A DNA stretch of 36,514 nucleotides, from assembly GCA_021731495.1 (NCBI GenBank), contig JAKFXG010000023.1, positions 1 to 36,514 on the forward strand, read 5' to 3'. Below are positions 15,146 through 23,507 of the stretch, one piece after another. The position numbers were made by a program, and so were the translations under genes. The notes beneath the pieces were generated by a model that was not told the DNA's origin, did no database searches, and saw only the letters and a program-made list of their open reading frames with translations. Each line of letters opens with the position of its first letter. The first letter of the stretch is position 1. This stretch comes from Candidatus Parcubacteria bacterium. Lineage in GTDB: Bacteria; Patescibacteriota; Minisyncoccia; Phycocordibacterales; Phycocordibacteraceae.

Positions 15146-16501
15146 TTAGAATTCAGCAGCAAGTTCGCCATAGCCCGACGTGTCGACTGGTTGGAAAGTG
15201 GCCCGCTTCTCGTCGAAATAGAGTTCGGTTCGTCCTGTCGGGCCGTTGCGGTGTTTCTCAATGAGAATTTCAGCAATGCCCGGCCGGTCGCTCTCGGGAT
15301 TGCGCTTGTCTTCGCGATGAATAAACATCACGACGTCGGCGTCCTGCTCAATGGAGCCCGAATCACGAAGGTCGGAGAGGCGAGGCTTGCCGCCGCGCTG
15401 TTCGACTGCCCGCGAGAGCTGCGAGAGTGCGATGACGGGCACTTCAAGTTCTCGCGCAAGCGATTTCAGAGAGCGCGAAATTTCAGTCACTTGTTGAACC
15501 ATCGAATCGGAGGCTTTTGTCGTCGTGGGAGCCATGAGCTGGAGGTAGTCGACAACGATGAGTCCAATGCCGCGTTCGCGCTTCAATCTGCGGGCGACCG
15601 CACGCATCGCAAGAATGTTATTACCCGGCTTGTCGTCGATATAAATAGGGGCTTTTGAGAGCGTTTCGAGCGCATCTCGGATGCGGTTGAAATCCTCCTC
15701 CTCTTTCACTTGGCCGGTGCGCAGTTTCCAGGAATTGACAAAGGATTCCGCCGCGAGCATGCGATCAATAAGCTGTTCGGAACTCATCTCAAGCGAGAAA
15801 ATGCCGACGGGAACGTTGTGGCGCACGGCGGCGTTCCGGGCAATGTCGAGCGCGAGCGACGTCTTACCCATCGAAGGACGTGCCGCGAGTATGACGAGGT
15901 CGGAAGGATGGAAGCCTGAGAGGAGGCTGTCGAGAGCGGGGAAACCCGAGGGCACGCCGCGAATTCCACTCTCTTTTTTAGAGAGTGCCTCAATGCGATC
16001 CCACGCTTCATGCACTTTGTCGCCGATGGCCGTAAATTTGTGTGCGGCTGAAGCATTGCCGATGGCGTAAATACTTTTCTCCGCTTCATCGAGAACTTCC
16101 ATTGTTTCGCGCGCGTCGTCAAAGGCGGATTCGGTGATGCCATAGGCGGCATCGATGAGGGATCGCATCAGGTACTTGCGCGAGACGAGTTCCGCGTAGT
16201 GAGAGAAGTTGCCGGGCGCCGGCGCCGCACCGGCAAGCTCTGCAAGATAACTGCGGCCACCGCTACGTTCAAGCAATCCCTGATTCTGGAGCCGTTCGGA
16301 AAGAGAAAGCTGATCGATTGGTTCGCCGCGATCGGCTAGCTCGCGCATTGCCCCGAAAATAAGGCGGTGTTTCTCTGCGTAGAAAGAATCCGGGTGTATG
16401 AGGTCCGAGACATCGTGGATGGCGTCGGGTTTCAAAAGCAGAGCTCCGAGGAGCGCGCGCTCCGATTCAAGGGATTGGGGGGGAATACGGTCAGCGGCCA
16501 T
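15146..16501 (-). CDS. dnaB: Replicative DNA helicase
   Basis: PPQSLESERALLGALLL; ARPSMGKTSLALDIARNAA (Walker A); VDYLQLM; SQLSRAVEQR. Confidence 0.97.
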   Translation of the reverse strand: MAADRIPPQSLESERALLGALLLKPDAIHDVSDLIHPDSFYAEKHRLIFGAMRELADRGEPIDQLSLSERLQNQGLLERSGGRSYLAELAGAAPAPGNFSHYAELVSRKYLMRSLIDAAYGITESAFDDARETMEVLDEAEKSIYAIGNASAAHKFTAIGDKVHEAWDRIEALSKKESGIRGVPSGFPALDSLLSGFHPSDLVILAARPSMGKTSLALDIARNAAVRHNVPVGIFSLEMSSEQLIDRMLAAESFVNSWKLRTGQVKEEEDFNRIRDALETLSKAPIYIDDKPGNNILAMRAVARRLKRERGIGLIVVDYLQLMAPTTTKASDSMVQQVTEISRSLKSLARELEVPVIALSQLSRAVEQRGGKPRLSDLRDSGSIEQDADVVMFIHREDKRNPESDRPGIAEILIEKHRNGPTGRTELYFDEKRATFQPVDTSGYGELAAEF

Positions 16502-16514
16502 TGCCGCTATTGTA

Positions 16515-17975
16515 TCAAAGAGTCGCGCGAGTCACGACTGGGCCATCAGGCCCGTCATCCACACGATATCCACTGCGTTCAATGTCGCCGCGAATGCGGT
16601 CGGCCTCTTTGAAATCCTTGGAAACACGGGCTACTTCGCGCAGGGAGAGCATATCCTTGATATCTGTCGGTATATCCGCCTCTCGCAATGTGCCCGTTCC
16701 TGGCGGTGCGGTGAGCTTGAGACCGAGGTGCGCCTCGGCATCTTCGAGCAGTCCCCATTTCTCTTCAGGAGAATATTCTTCGCTCTTAATTGAATCCCAT
16801 AAGATACCAAGCGCTTGTGGCGTGGCGAGATCGTCGCGCATCACCGCAAGGAAACGGTCGCGCGCTTCGGAGGGCGCGCTGGTACGTTTCGACTCTTCCG
16901 CAATTTCTCGCGAAATGTTCCAGAGCCGGTTCAGTGCGCCGGAAGCGCCTGCGATCGCATCCCATGAGAAGGAGAGCGGTGTGCGGTAGTGCGCTTGGAG
17001 GAAAAAGTAGCGCAGCGAGAGCGGGTGGAATCCTTTCTCGATGACTTCCGAAAGGTATACGAAGTTCCCCAGCGATTTTGAGATTTTCTCACTGCCCATA
17101 GTGAGGAAGGCGTTATGCATCCAGTAATGCACGAAGGTACGGCCGCTGACCGCTTCAGACTGCGCGATCTCGTTATTATGATGAATTGCGATGTGATCTT
17201 CGCCGCCACTATGGATGTCTATTTCCTGCCCAAGGAGTGACCGGATCATCGCCGAGCATTCGATATGCCAGCCCGGATTGCCGCGGCCCCACGGACTGTC
17301 CCACTGCTGGAGGTCATTCGGCTTCGCATTGCGCCACAACACAAAGTCAGCGGGGTGGCGTTTGCCTTTGACCATTTCGACACGCTTGCCAGCCTCGAGT
17401 CGCACGCCGCTGAGCCCCCCCAGCTTTCCGTACCCGGAAAACTTCTGCGTATCAAAATAAAGACCGTCCGCAAGCAGGTACGCAAAACCTTTCTCTTCAA
17501 GTGTCTTGGCGAGCGCTATCTGCTCTTTGATGTATTCAGTCGCCCGCGGGAAGTGAATATCGGTCGTATCGATATTGAGATCATCGAGGTTTTCGATGAA
17601 AAGTTTCGTGTATCGAGTGGCGATCTCTTCAGGTGTGGTGTGCTCGCGTGCGGCGCCCACGGCCATTTTATCCTCGCCACGGTCGCCATCGCCAACCATA
17701 TGGCCGACATCCGTGATATTGATGACGCGCTGCACGCGATAACCGGCCGCGATAAGTGTTCGGGCGATGGTATCTGAAAATACATAGGAGCGCAGGTTGC
17801 CAATATGTGCAGGGCCATAGACTGTCGGCCCGCACGAGTAGAAAAGCACCAGTCCCGGTTTTTGGGGTACAAAAAGTTCTTTATTGCCCGAAAGAGTATT
17901 TACGAAAAACACCCGCGAAGGTCGAGTAATTGACTCGTCCTTTCGTTTGTCGAAGATGCGCGCAAGAAGACTCAT
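16515..17975 (-). CDS. cysS: Cysteinyl-tRNA synthetase
   Basis: FYSCGPTVYGPAHIGNLRSY; GWHIECSAM; KISKSLGN. Confidence 0.96.
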   Translation of the reverse strand: MSLLARIFDKRKDESITRPSRVFFVNTLSGNKELFVPQKPGLVLFYSCGPTVYGPAHIGNLRSYVFSDTIARTLIAAGYRVQRVINITDVGHMVGDGDRGEDKMAVGAAREHTTPEEIATRYTKLFIENLDDLNIDTTDIHFPRATEYIKEQIALAKTLEEKGFAYLLADGLYFDTQKFSGYGKLGGLSGVRLEAGKRVEMVKGKRHPADFVLWRNAKPNDLQQWDSPWGRGNPGWHIECSAMIRSLLGQEIDIHSGGEDHIAIHHNNEIAQSEAVSGRTFVHYWMHNAFLTMGSEKISKSLGNFVYLSEVIEKGFHPLSLRYFFLQAHYRTPLSFSWDAIAGASGALNRLWNISREIAEESKRTSAPSEARDRFLAVMRDDLATPQALGILWDSIKSEEYSPEEKWGLLEDAEAHLGLKLTAPPGTGTLREADIPTDIKDMLSLREVARVSKDFKEADRIRGDIERSGYRVDDGPDGPVVTRATL

Positions 17976-18003
17976 GTGATTCTTAATCATACTGTCGAGC
18001 GCG

Positions 18004-18927
18004 TTAGAAAAGCCAGCGTCTTTTGATGAAGAACGCAATCAAGACGAGCGCAACGCTGAGCATGATGCCGAGCACAATCCAGAAAGCGTTCGGTGAATCA
18101 ATGAACGGCATACCTTCCGTTCGCATGGTAAATGTCCAGCTTATGAGGCCGAGCGGCAGGAAAATAAAATTGACCGTTGTAAGCGTTTTCATAATCTCGT
18201 TCTGTCGTGTCTCGACGAGCGCGGAGTTTGTCTCACGCAGCTCGGTCGCAACCGCCCGGTGGGTCGAAACGAGCCGGGCGACCTGAGTGCGTTCCGCAAG
18301 GATACGTTGCGCGCGTTCGGCGAAAGAGATTCCGAAAGAACCGCGTTCCGCAAGCACCCTTAGAAAACGGTCCAGAGGTTCTTCCTGATTCGCCAGGGCG
18401 GCCTCTATATGGAGAAATTCCCGATTCACGCTTGAAATCGCCCGTACCGTCGTGTGCTCATGGCCATTGAACATGTCCTTTTCGATGTGTTCGAGACGAT
18501 TCGCAATATGGTTGGTGTTATCGCGTACCGAGGTATACAGGTGCGCAAAAAGGATCTCAAGCAGAACGTCGGTCGTAATGGAGTCTCGTCCGGCCATCAG
18601 TTCTTGAGCCTCAAGAAGTTTTTTTAAATGGTAGAGAGGTGCAATGACCTCATAACGCGTCGTTACGACAAAATGGTCTCCGACGATGAAATCAACTTCC
18701 TGATTTCCCATGTCGCCGTTTTCTTCCGCACCCTGGGTTGGGAAATGGAGGACAAGGAGCGTTGCTTCGGCGTCGGATGCGACGAGCGGAGTAGGGGTGG
18801 GAAAGATAAGCTCCTTCTCCAGCCGCTCGCTAATCGAAAATTCTCCCGCGATCTGCCGAATTTCTTCTTCACTCGGCTGTTCAAGATCAACCCATACACC
18901 ACCGCGGTATTTGTGCCGAAATATCAT
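18004..18927 (-). CDS. CorA-like Mg2+/Co2+ transporter family protein
   Basis: CorA fold pattern with two C-terminal TMs; TFTMRTEGMPF in place of the GMN signature. Confidence 0.8.
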   Translation of the reverse strand: MIFRHKYRGGVWVDLEQPSEEEIRQIAGEFSISERLEKELIFPTPTPLVASDAEATLLVLHFPTQGAEENGDMGNQEVDFIVGDHFVVTTRYEVIAPLYHLKKLLEAQELMAGRDSITTDVLLEILFAHLYTSVRDNTNHIANRLEHIEKDMFNGHEHTTVRAISSVNREFLHIEAALANQEEPLDRFLRVLAERGSFGISFAERAQRILAERTQVARLVSTHRAVATELRETNSALVETRQNEIMKTLTTVNFIFLPLGLISWTFTMRTEGMPFIDSPNAFWIVLGIMLSVALVLIAFFIKRRWLF

Positions 18928-18969
18928 TTGTCTAGGATACCACACGGACTACGTGCTACAATCTGTCAA

Positions 18970-20217
18970 ATGGAGTCCAGAGATTCACAGAGTCGCGGCG
19001 TAGCCTTGCGCGGGATTTCTTTCGCGTTGGTGGCCGTGTTCGCTTTTGCCGCCGGTCTCTCTATGGGCACCGGCGGTTCCGCCTCTGCGATCGTCACACG
19101 CATTCCGCTCTTCGGAGACGGCCTCGATGCCACACCTGACCAAACCGTGGATATGACCGCTTTCTGGAAGGCGTGGAACACGTTGTCCGCAAATTATGTC
19201 GTCACGCACGCTTCTTCCACACTCCCTTCGACCGAAGAACGGCTCCATGGGGCCATCAGCGGTCTAGCCGCCGCGTATGACGACCCCTACACCGTTTTCT
19301 TCCCGCCCGAGGAAGCAAAAATATTTGCCGATAGCATTTCAGGGAGCTTCGCGGGTGTCGGCATGGAGATCGACGTTAAAGAAGGCGTTCTGATGGTCGT
19401 CGCACCCCTTAAGGGCACCCCGGCGGAAGCGGCGGGCATCAAGGCTGGCGATCAAATCGCCGCTATCGACGGGAAATCGACGGATGGCCTCTCCGTCGAT
19501 AAGGCGGTGAGCAAGATCCGCGGTCCGATCGGTACGACTGTCAGCCTCACCATCATTCGAGGCGGTAAAGTGCTCGATATAAAAGTGGTTCGCGATACGA
19601 TTCAAGTGCCTGAGACCGAGGATGGTCTTGACGCGGCAAGCGGCGTCTACCACATTGCGCTCTACGAGTTTACCGCGAATTCAGGGGACCTTTTCCGAGA
19701 AGCGCTTCAAAGATTCAAAGCTTCAGGTTCGAGAAAGCTCGTCGTTGACCTGCGTTCGAATCCGGGCGGATACCTCGACTCGGCCATCGATATCGCAAGT
19801 CATTTCCTCCCCGTCGGCACGACGGTCGTAACTGAAGACTTCGGCGGAAAAGAGCCGAACAAAGTGCATACCAGTCTCGGGTACAATGACGTGCCTGCGG
19901 GGACAAAAATTGTGGTACTCATCGATGGAGGGTCCGCCTCGGCGTCTGAGATTTTTGCGGGCGCTCTGCAAGATGCCCGCGTGGCGACCTTGATCGGAAC
20001 GAAGTCATTTGGTAAAGGCTCGGTGCAAACGCTGATAGACCTCGACGGTGGCTCGCTGAAGATCACGGTTGCGCGCTGGGTCACGCCTGCCGGGCACTGG
20101 ATCATGGGCAATGGCGTGACCCCGGACATCATAGTGCCGTACACGTCGGCGGATGCCGCTGCGAAAAAAGATCCGCAGATGGCGCGTGCGGTCCAGTTTC
20201 TGACGACAGGGAAGTAA
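18970..20217 (+). CDS. C-terminal processing peptidase, S41 family
   Basis: TM, PDZ (GVGMEIDVKEGVLMVVAPLKGTPAEAAGIKAGDQI), GGSASASEIFAGALQD and GTKSFGKGSVQ catalytic motifs. ATG 18970 preferred over ORF-track 18628. Confidence 0.95.
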   Translation: MESRDSQSRGVALRGISFALVAVFAFAAGLSMGTGGSASAIVTRIPLFGDGLDATPDQTVDMTAFWKAWNTLSANYVVTHASSTLPSTEERLHGAISGLAAAYDDPYTVFFPPEEAKIFADSISGSFAGVGMEIDVKEGVLMVVAPLKGTPAEAAGIKAGDQIAAIDGKSTDGLSVDKAVSKIRGPIGTTVSLTIIRGGKVLDIKVVRDTIQVPETEDGLDAASGVYHIALYEFTANSGDLFREALQRFKASGSRKLVVDLRSNPGGYLDSAIDIASHFLPVGTTVVTEDFGGKEPNKVHTSLGYNDVPAGTKIVVLIDGGSASASEIFAGALQDARVATLIGTKSFGKGSVQTLIDLDGGSLKITVARWVTPAGHWIMGNGVTPDIIVPYTSADAAAKKDPQMARAVQFLTTGK

Positions 20218-20219
20218 CT

Positions 20220-20486
20220 ATGGCGCACGTTTCGCTCGAAGAATTGGCACAGCGCCTCGCTGAGGTCAGTGGGAAAGTCGAGGTCGGCGCTCGCTATGTG
20301 CACTATAAGGACCCCACAAAAGAATACGTCGTGAAGTCGCTCGCCATCCTCGAGGCGACCGAAGAAGTGGCTGTGGTTTACGAAGCTCAATATGATACGA
20401 GGATTTCATTCGTCCGACCTCTTTCGAGCTGGTGTGCCACGGTTGAGGTAGAAGGGAAGAGTGTCCCGCGATTCTCAAAGGCATGA
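20220..20486 (+). CDS. DUF1653-like protein
   Basis: GARYVHYKDPTKEYVVKSLAILEATEEVAVVYEAQYDTRISFVRPLSSW matches the DUF1653 pattern. Confidence 0.75.
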   Translation: MAHVSLEELAQRLAEVSGKVEVGARYVHYKDPTKEYVVKSLAILEATEEVAVVYEAQYDTRISFVRPLSSWCATVEVEGKSVPRFSKA

Positions 20487-20571
20487 ATAAGTACAAGACA
20501 AGGTGGAACCTTGTACATGAAAATAAATACGCGCCTTGCGGTCTGATTCTTTTTGCAGTAGGCTAGCGTTA

Positions 20572-20704
20572 CATGAATCCCGTTAGAGGTCTAAACAGCG
20601 AATATTTCTGCTATAGTTCCCCTGACGGGCGAGGAGTCAGTAATTTTATTCGCATCGATAATCGTACGGAAATCCCTAAGATTTCCTACCTCTAACGGGA
20701 TGAA
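20572..20704 (+). repeat. Inverted-repeat leader element E5 immediately upstream of rplI
   Basis: 14-bp perfect arms ATCCCGTTAGAGGT (20577-20590) / ACCTCTAACGGGAT (20688-20701); termini shared with the ftsW element. Confidence 0.9.
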
Positions 20705-21143
20705 AGTCATTTTAATGAAAGACGTAAAAGGGGTTGGCCGCGCATATGACGCCATCACCTTGGCGGACGGATACGCCCTCAATTTCCTCATTCCAAAGAA
20801 GCTCGCAATTGCCGCAACCCCAAGTGCGACGCAGCAAGCTGACTTGCGCCGCAAGCAGGCAACGGATCGTTCCGCGCTCGATTCTGTGCTTCTCGCGCAG
20901 AACATTGCCGCCCTCGCCGAAGCGCGCATCGTCATCAAATCCAAGGCGAACGAAAAAGGCCATCTCTATGACGCAGTCGGGAAGTCGGATATCAAGGAAG
21001 CCGCCAAGGAACAGGCTCGGATTGACTTGCCCGAAGACGCTATCAAGCTTGAAAAACCAATCAAAGAACTCGGGACGTTCGATATCCCCGTCGCCGCCGG
21101 CGAGGTGTTCGGGAAGTTTTCCATTACCATTGAGGCGGAATAA
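20700..21143 (+). CDS. rplI: 50S ribosomal protein L9
   Basis: MKVILMKDVKGVGRAYDAITLADGYALNFLIPKKLAIAAT. Confidence 0.96.
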   Translation: MKVILMKDVKGVGRAYDAITLADGYALNFLIPKKLAIAATPSATQQADLRRKQATDRSALDSVLLAQNIAALAEARIVIKSKANEKGHLYDAVGKSDIKEAAKEQARIDLPEDAIKLEKPIKELGTFDIPVAAGEVFGKFSITIEAE

Positions 21144-21170
21144 GAAACCCGTATCCGATACGGGTTTCTT
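21142..21170 (+). terminator. Intrinsic terminator after rplI
   Basis: AAGAAACCCGTAT ccg ATACGGGTTTCTT. Confidence 0.85.
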
Positions 21171-21190
21171 TCTACCGGCTGGTAGTAAAC

Positions 21191-21220
21191 AAAAAGAGGC
21201 GCGGGAAGGCGCCACTTTTT
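21191..21220 (-). terminator. Intrinsic terminator for rpmA
   Basis: AAAAAG-a-GGCGC ... GCGCC-a-CTTTTT. Confidence 0.7.
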
Positions 21221-21250
21221 TGTTTCCAGTTTGTTTCCAGAAGACTCGAT

Positions 21251-21523
21251 TTAGATAACGTCGGCGACTTTCTTGGAGATGGCTTGTCCGGTGAAGCTTA
21301 TCTTGCGGCGTGTACGAAAAGCGACCTTACCATTGGCTACCGAGAAAAGCGTATGATCGCGACCGACACGGACATTTTTACCTGCCTCGATCTGCGTACC
21401 GCGCTGGCGAACAATGACCATGCCCGGGCGAGCTAGTGCGCCATCAGCGAGCTTTACGCCGAGGTATTTCGGATTCGATGTATTAAGGTTTTTTGCTGAG
21501 CCGCCAGCTTTCGTTGATGCCAT
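21251..21523 (-). CDS. rpmA: 50S ribosomal protein L27
   Basis: MASTKAGGSAKNLNTSNPKYLGVKLADGALARPGMVIVRQRGTQIEAGKNVRVGRDHTLFS. Confidence 0.97.
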   Translation of the reverse strand: MASTKAGGSAKNLNTSNPKYLGVKLADGALARPGMVIVRQRGTQIEAGKNVRVGRDHTLFSVANGKVAFRTRRKISFTGQAISKKVADVI

Positions 21524-21635
21524 AGTGGTATAGTTTTACCTGATTACTATAGCAGAAGCGCGCGAAAAATGCAAAAGTTTCGGCAGCCGTCTATCCGGGC
21601 GGCAGGCATCAAGCATACCTCGGGACGTCCGTGTC

Positions 21636-21914
21636 GTGGCCATTCTCGTGCTCGCTTCCGTATTCAGTTTCGGACTCGGCTATCTTGCAGGACGGGATGC
21701 GGGACGGATTGGAGACAGCGTGATGTTTGAAGAGCCCCTTTCCACCACCGCGACGGAAGGACAGGTTCTCGCCTCGAAAAACGGAACAAAATATTACTTG
21801 CCGTGGTGTGCGGGTGCGGATCGCATTCCCGATGCCAACAAAGTCTGGTTTGCCTCCAGCGATGCCGCCGCAGAAGCCGGTTATACGCCGGCCGCAAATT
21901 GCGCTGGCCTCTAA
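21636..21914 (+). CDS. Small TM protein with Ada/'sunset'-like domain
   Basis: TM helix then NGTKYYLPWCAGADRIPDANKVWFASSDAAAEAGYTPAANCAGL. Start codon uncertain. Confidence 0.65.
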   Translation: MAILVLASVFSFGLGYLAGRDAGRIGDSVMFEEPLSTTATEGQVLASKNGTKYYLPWCAGADRIPDANKVWFASSDAAAEAGYTPAANCAGL

Positions 21915-21961
21915 TCTGTTACAATCAACCAAAGCGTAACGCACAATTTTTTAATGTAATC

Positions 21962-22735
21962 ATGAACGAGGATTTGAAAAGCGACGTGCCAATCATACAC
22001 GCGGTACCCGGTGAGCCGTCGATACATGAGACGGCCGAGCGGTTGGCAAAAGTAGTCCACGAAGGTCAGCGCACTATGCCGCAGAAGCGTCCGCTTTTGG
22101 TCTGCAAGCCGAACAAAGTGGAGTCTTGGAGAGTCTTTAAGATCATGTCGGAGTTCATCGAGGGATTCGATATCATCCGTCGGCACGGCTTGGCGGTATC
22201 TTTTTTCGGTAGCGCCCGCGCCTCGCTCAGAGACGACGTCTATACGCATGCCGAGGAATTGGCTGGCCGGCTTGCAAAGAAAGGCTTTGCCGTGATTACG
22301 GGCGGGAGTTCCGGCATTATGCAGGCTGCAAATAAAGGGGCGTTTGAAGCCGGCGGCGCTTCAGTCGGGCTCAATATCAATTTGCCCGAATCCCAAAATT
22401 ACAACCCGTACCTCACCGAGAAGTTTGGTTTCGATCATTTCTTCGTGCGGAAAGTAATGCTGACGTATGCTTCCGAGGTCTATGTCTATTTCCCGGGCGG
22501 CTTCGGGACCCTCGATGAATTTTTTGAAATAGTCACGCTCGTGCAGACCAGGAAGATACGCAAAGTGCCCATCGTCCTTTTCGGGAAAAGCTACTGGGAA
22601 CCGCTCTTGGGCTTCATTGAAAAAACGCTCTATCAAGAGCGCGCGGCTATCAGTAAAGAGGATATGACTCTCTATACGCTCGTTGATTCAGTTGACGAGG
22701 CATACGACTACATCGTTGCGAATGTTTCTTGCTAG
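21962..22735 (+). CDS. LOG family (lysine decarboxylase-like / TIGR00730-type) protein
   Basis: GGSSGIMQAANKGAFEAGG; PGGFGTLDEFFEIVTLVQT. Confidence 0.93.
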   Translation: MNEDLKSDVPIIHAVPGEPSIHETAERLAKVVHEGQRTMPQKRPLLVCKPNKVESWRVFKIMSEFIEGFDIIRRHGLAVSFFGSARASLRDDVYTHAEELAGRLAKKGFAVITGGSSGIMQAANKGAFEAGGASVGLNINLPESQNYNPYLTEKFGFDHFFVRKVMLTYASEVYVYFPGGFGTLDEFFEIVTLVQTRKIRKVPIVLFGKSYWEPLLGFIEKTLYQERAAISKEDMTLYTLVDSVDEAYDYIVANVSC

Positions 22736-23017
22736 ATATCAGGAGTTCAATCAAAATTATCGATCCGAAGAAGGGAAGTAGCAGGGGAGTAGATACTCAA
22801 AAGTAACCACTCCCCCATGGTGTAGAAAAATCAGCCAAGGGAACTAGGTGAAGTATGTGCGTTAGTTTTTTGATATTTGAGTACGAGTAAAGTTTTGCTC
22901 GGCAAAATTTATCTAGATTCTTTTTTGGGGCAATACGATGGGGAATAAAGTTCTTCAAATTTTTTATCGGGCCTTCCACCCTCGGGGGGGACTCCTTATT
23001 AGAAGTACGCACATTAT

Positions 23018-23100
23018 ATCTTTTGCGAACAAGGCCCTGCCTTGGTCCGCAAAAGATTCGAAAGGTTGTGCCGCGTTAATTGCACACGCACAACCTTTCG
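23018..23100. repeat. Two tandem long hairpins
   Basis: ATCTTTTGCG-aa-CAAGGC cct GCCTTG-gtc-CGCAAAAGAT; CGAAAGGTTGTG / CACAACCTTTCG (12 bp). Confidence 0.85.
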
Positions 23101-23140
23101 TTCCACCCACGTTCTTATCCTAGAGGCTACTCATTATTAT

Positions 23141-23365
23141 TTATGTTGTGGGACGGATCCAGTACGTAGCCCATAACCAGGCTTGGATGAAGTATTGGTA
23201 AGCGTATTGCCAGCCCTGAACGAGAAGGTGGTAGAGATAACTAAAATTTTCTTGGCCGGTCGGGGAGTTGATGATGGCCTGGACTGAAATACCAAAAAAG
23301 GACAGTGCGAGGAGGAGCACGAACACCCAGAAGATGAGCCGAACCATAGTGGGCATATTATACAA
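23141..23365 (-). CDS. Small membrane protein
   Basis: MVRLIFWVFVLLLALSFFGISVQAIINSPTGQENFSYLYHLL; hydrophobic helix. Start uncertain. Confidence 0.55.
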   Translation of the reverse strand: MYNMPTMVRLIFWVFVLLLALSFFGISVQAIINSPTGQENFSYLYHLLVQGWQYAYQYFIQAWLWATYWIRPTT

Positions 23366-23469
23366 CAGAAAGGGGCCACTCCCCTATTATCTATCTCGGT
23401 ACGCCAAGAAATCGACAAAATAAATTATTTAATTTTCTGTTTTTATTTTAAGTGCGTTGCCCTACCCTT

Positions 23470-23507
23470 TTTTATGTTAGAGATACGATTTTATGTTAGA
23501 GATACGA
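23470..23507. repeat. 19-bp perfect tandem duplication spanning the M23 gene stop codon
   Basis: TTTTATGTTAGAGATACGA x2 at 23470-23488 and 23489-23507. Confidence 0.95.

Noticed and set aside
21221-21242. TTTGTTTCCAG x2 tandem repeat near the rpmA terminator
   Set aside because: Only 11 bp x 2, likely simple slippage; no further structure.
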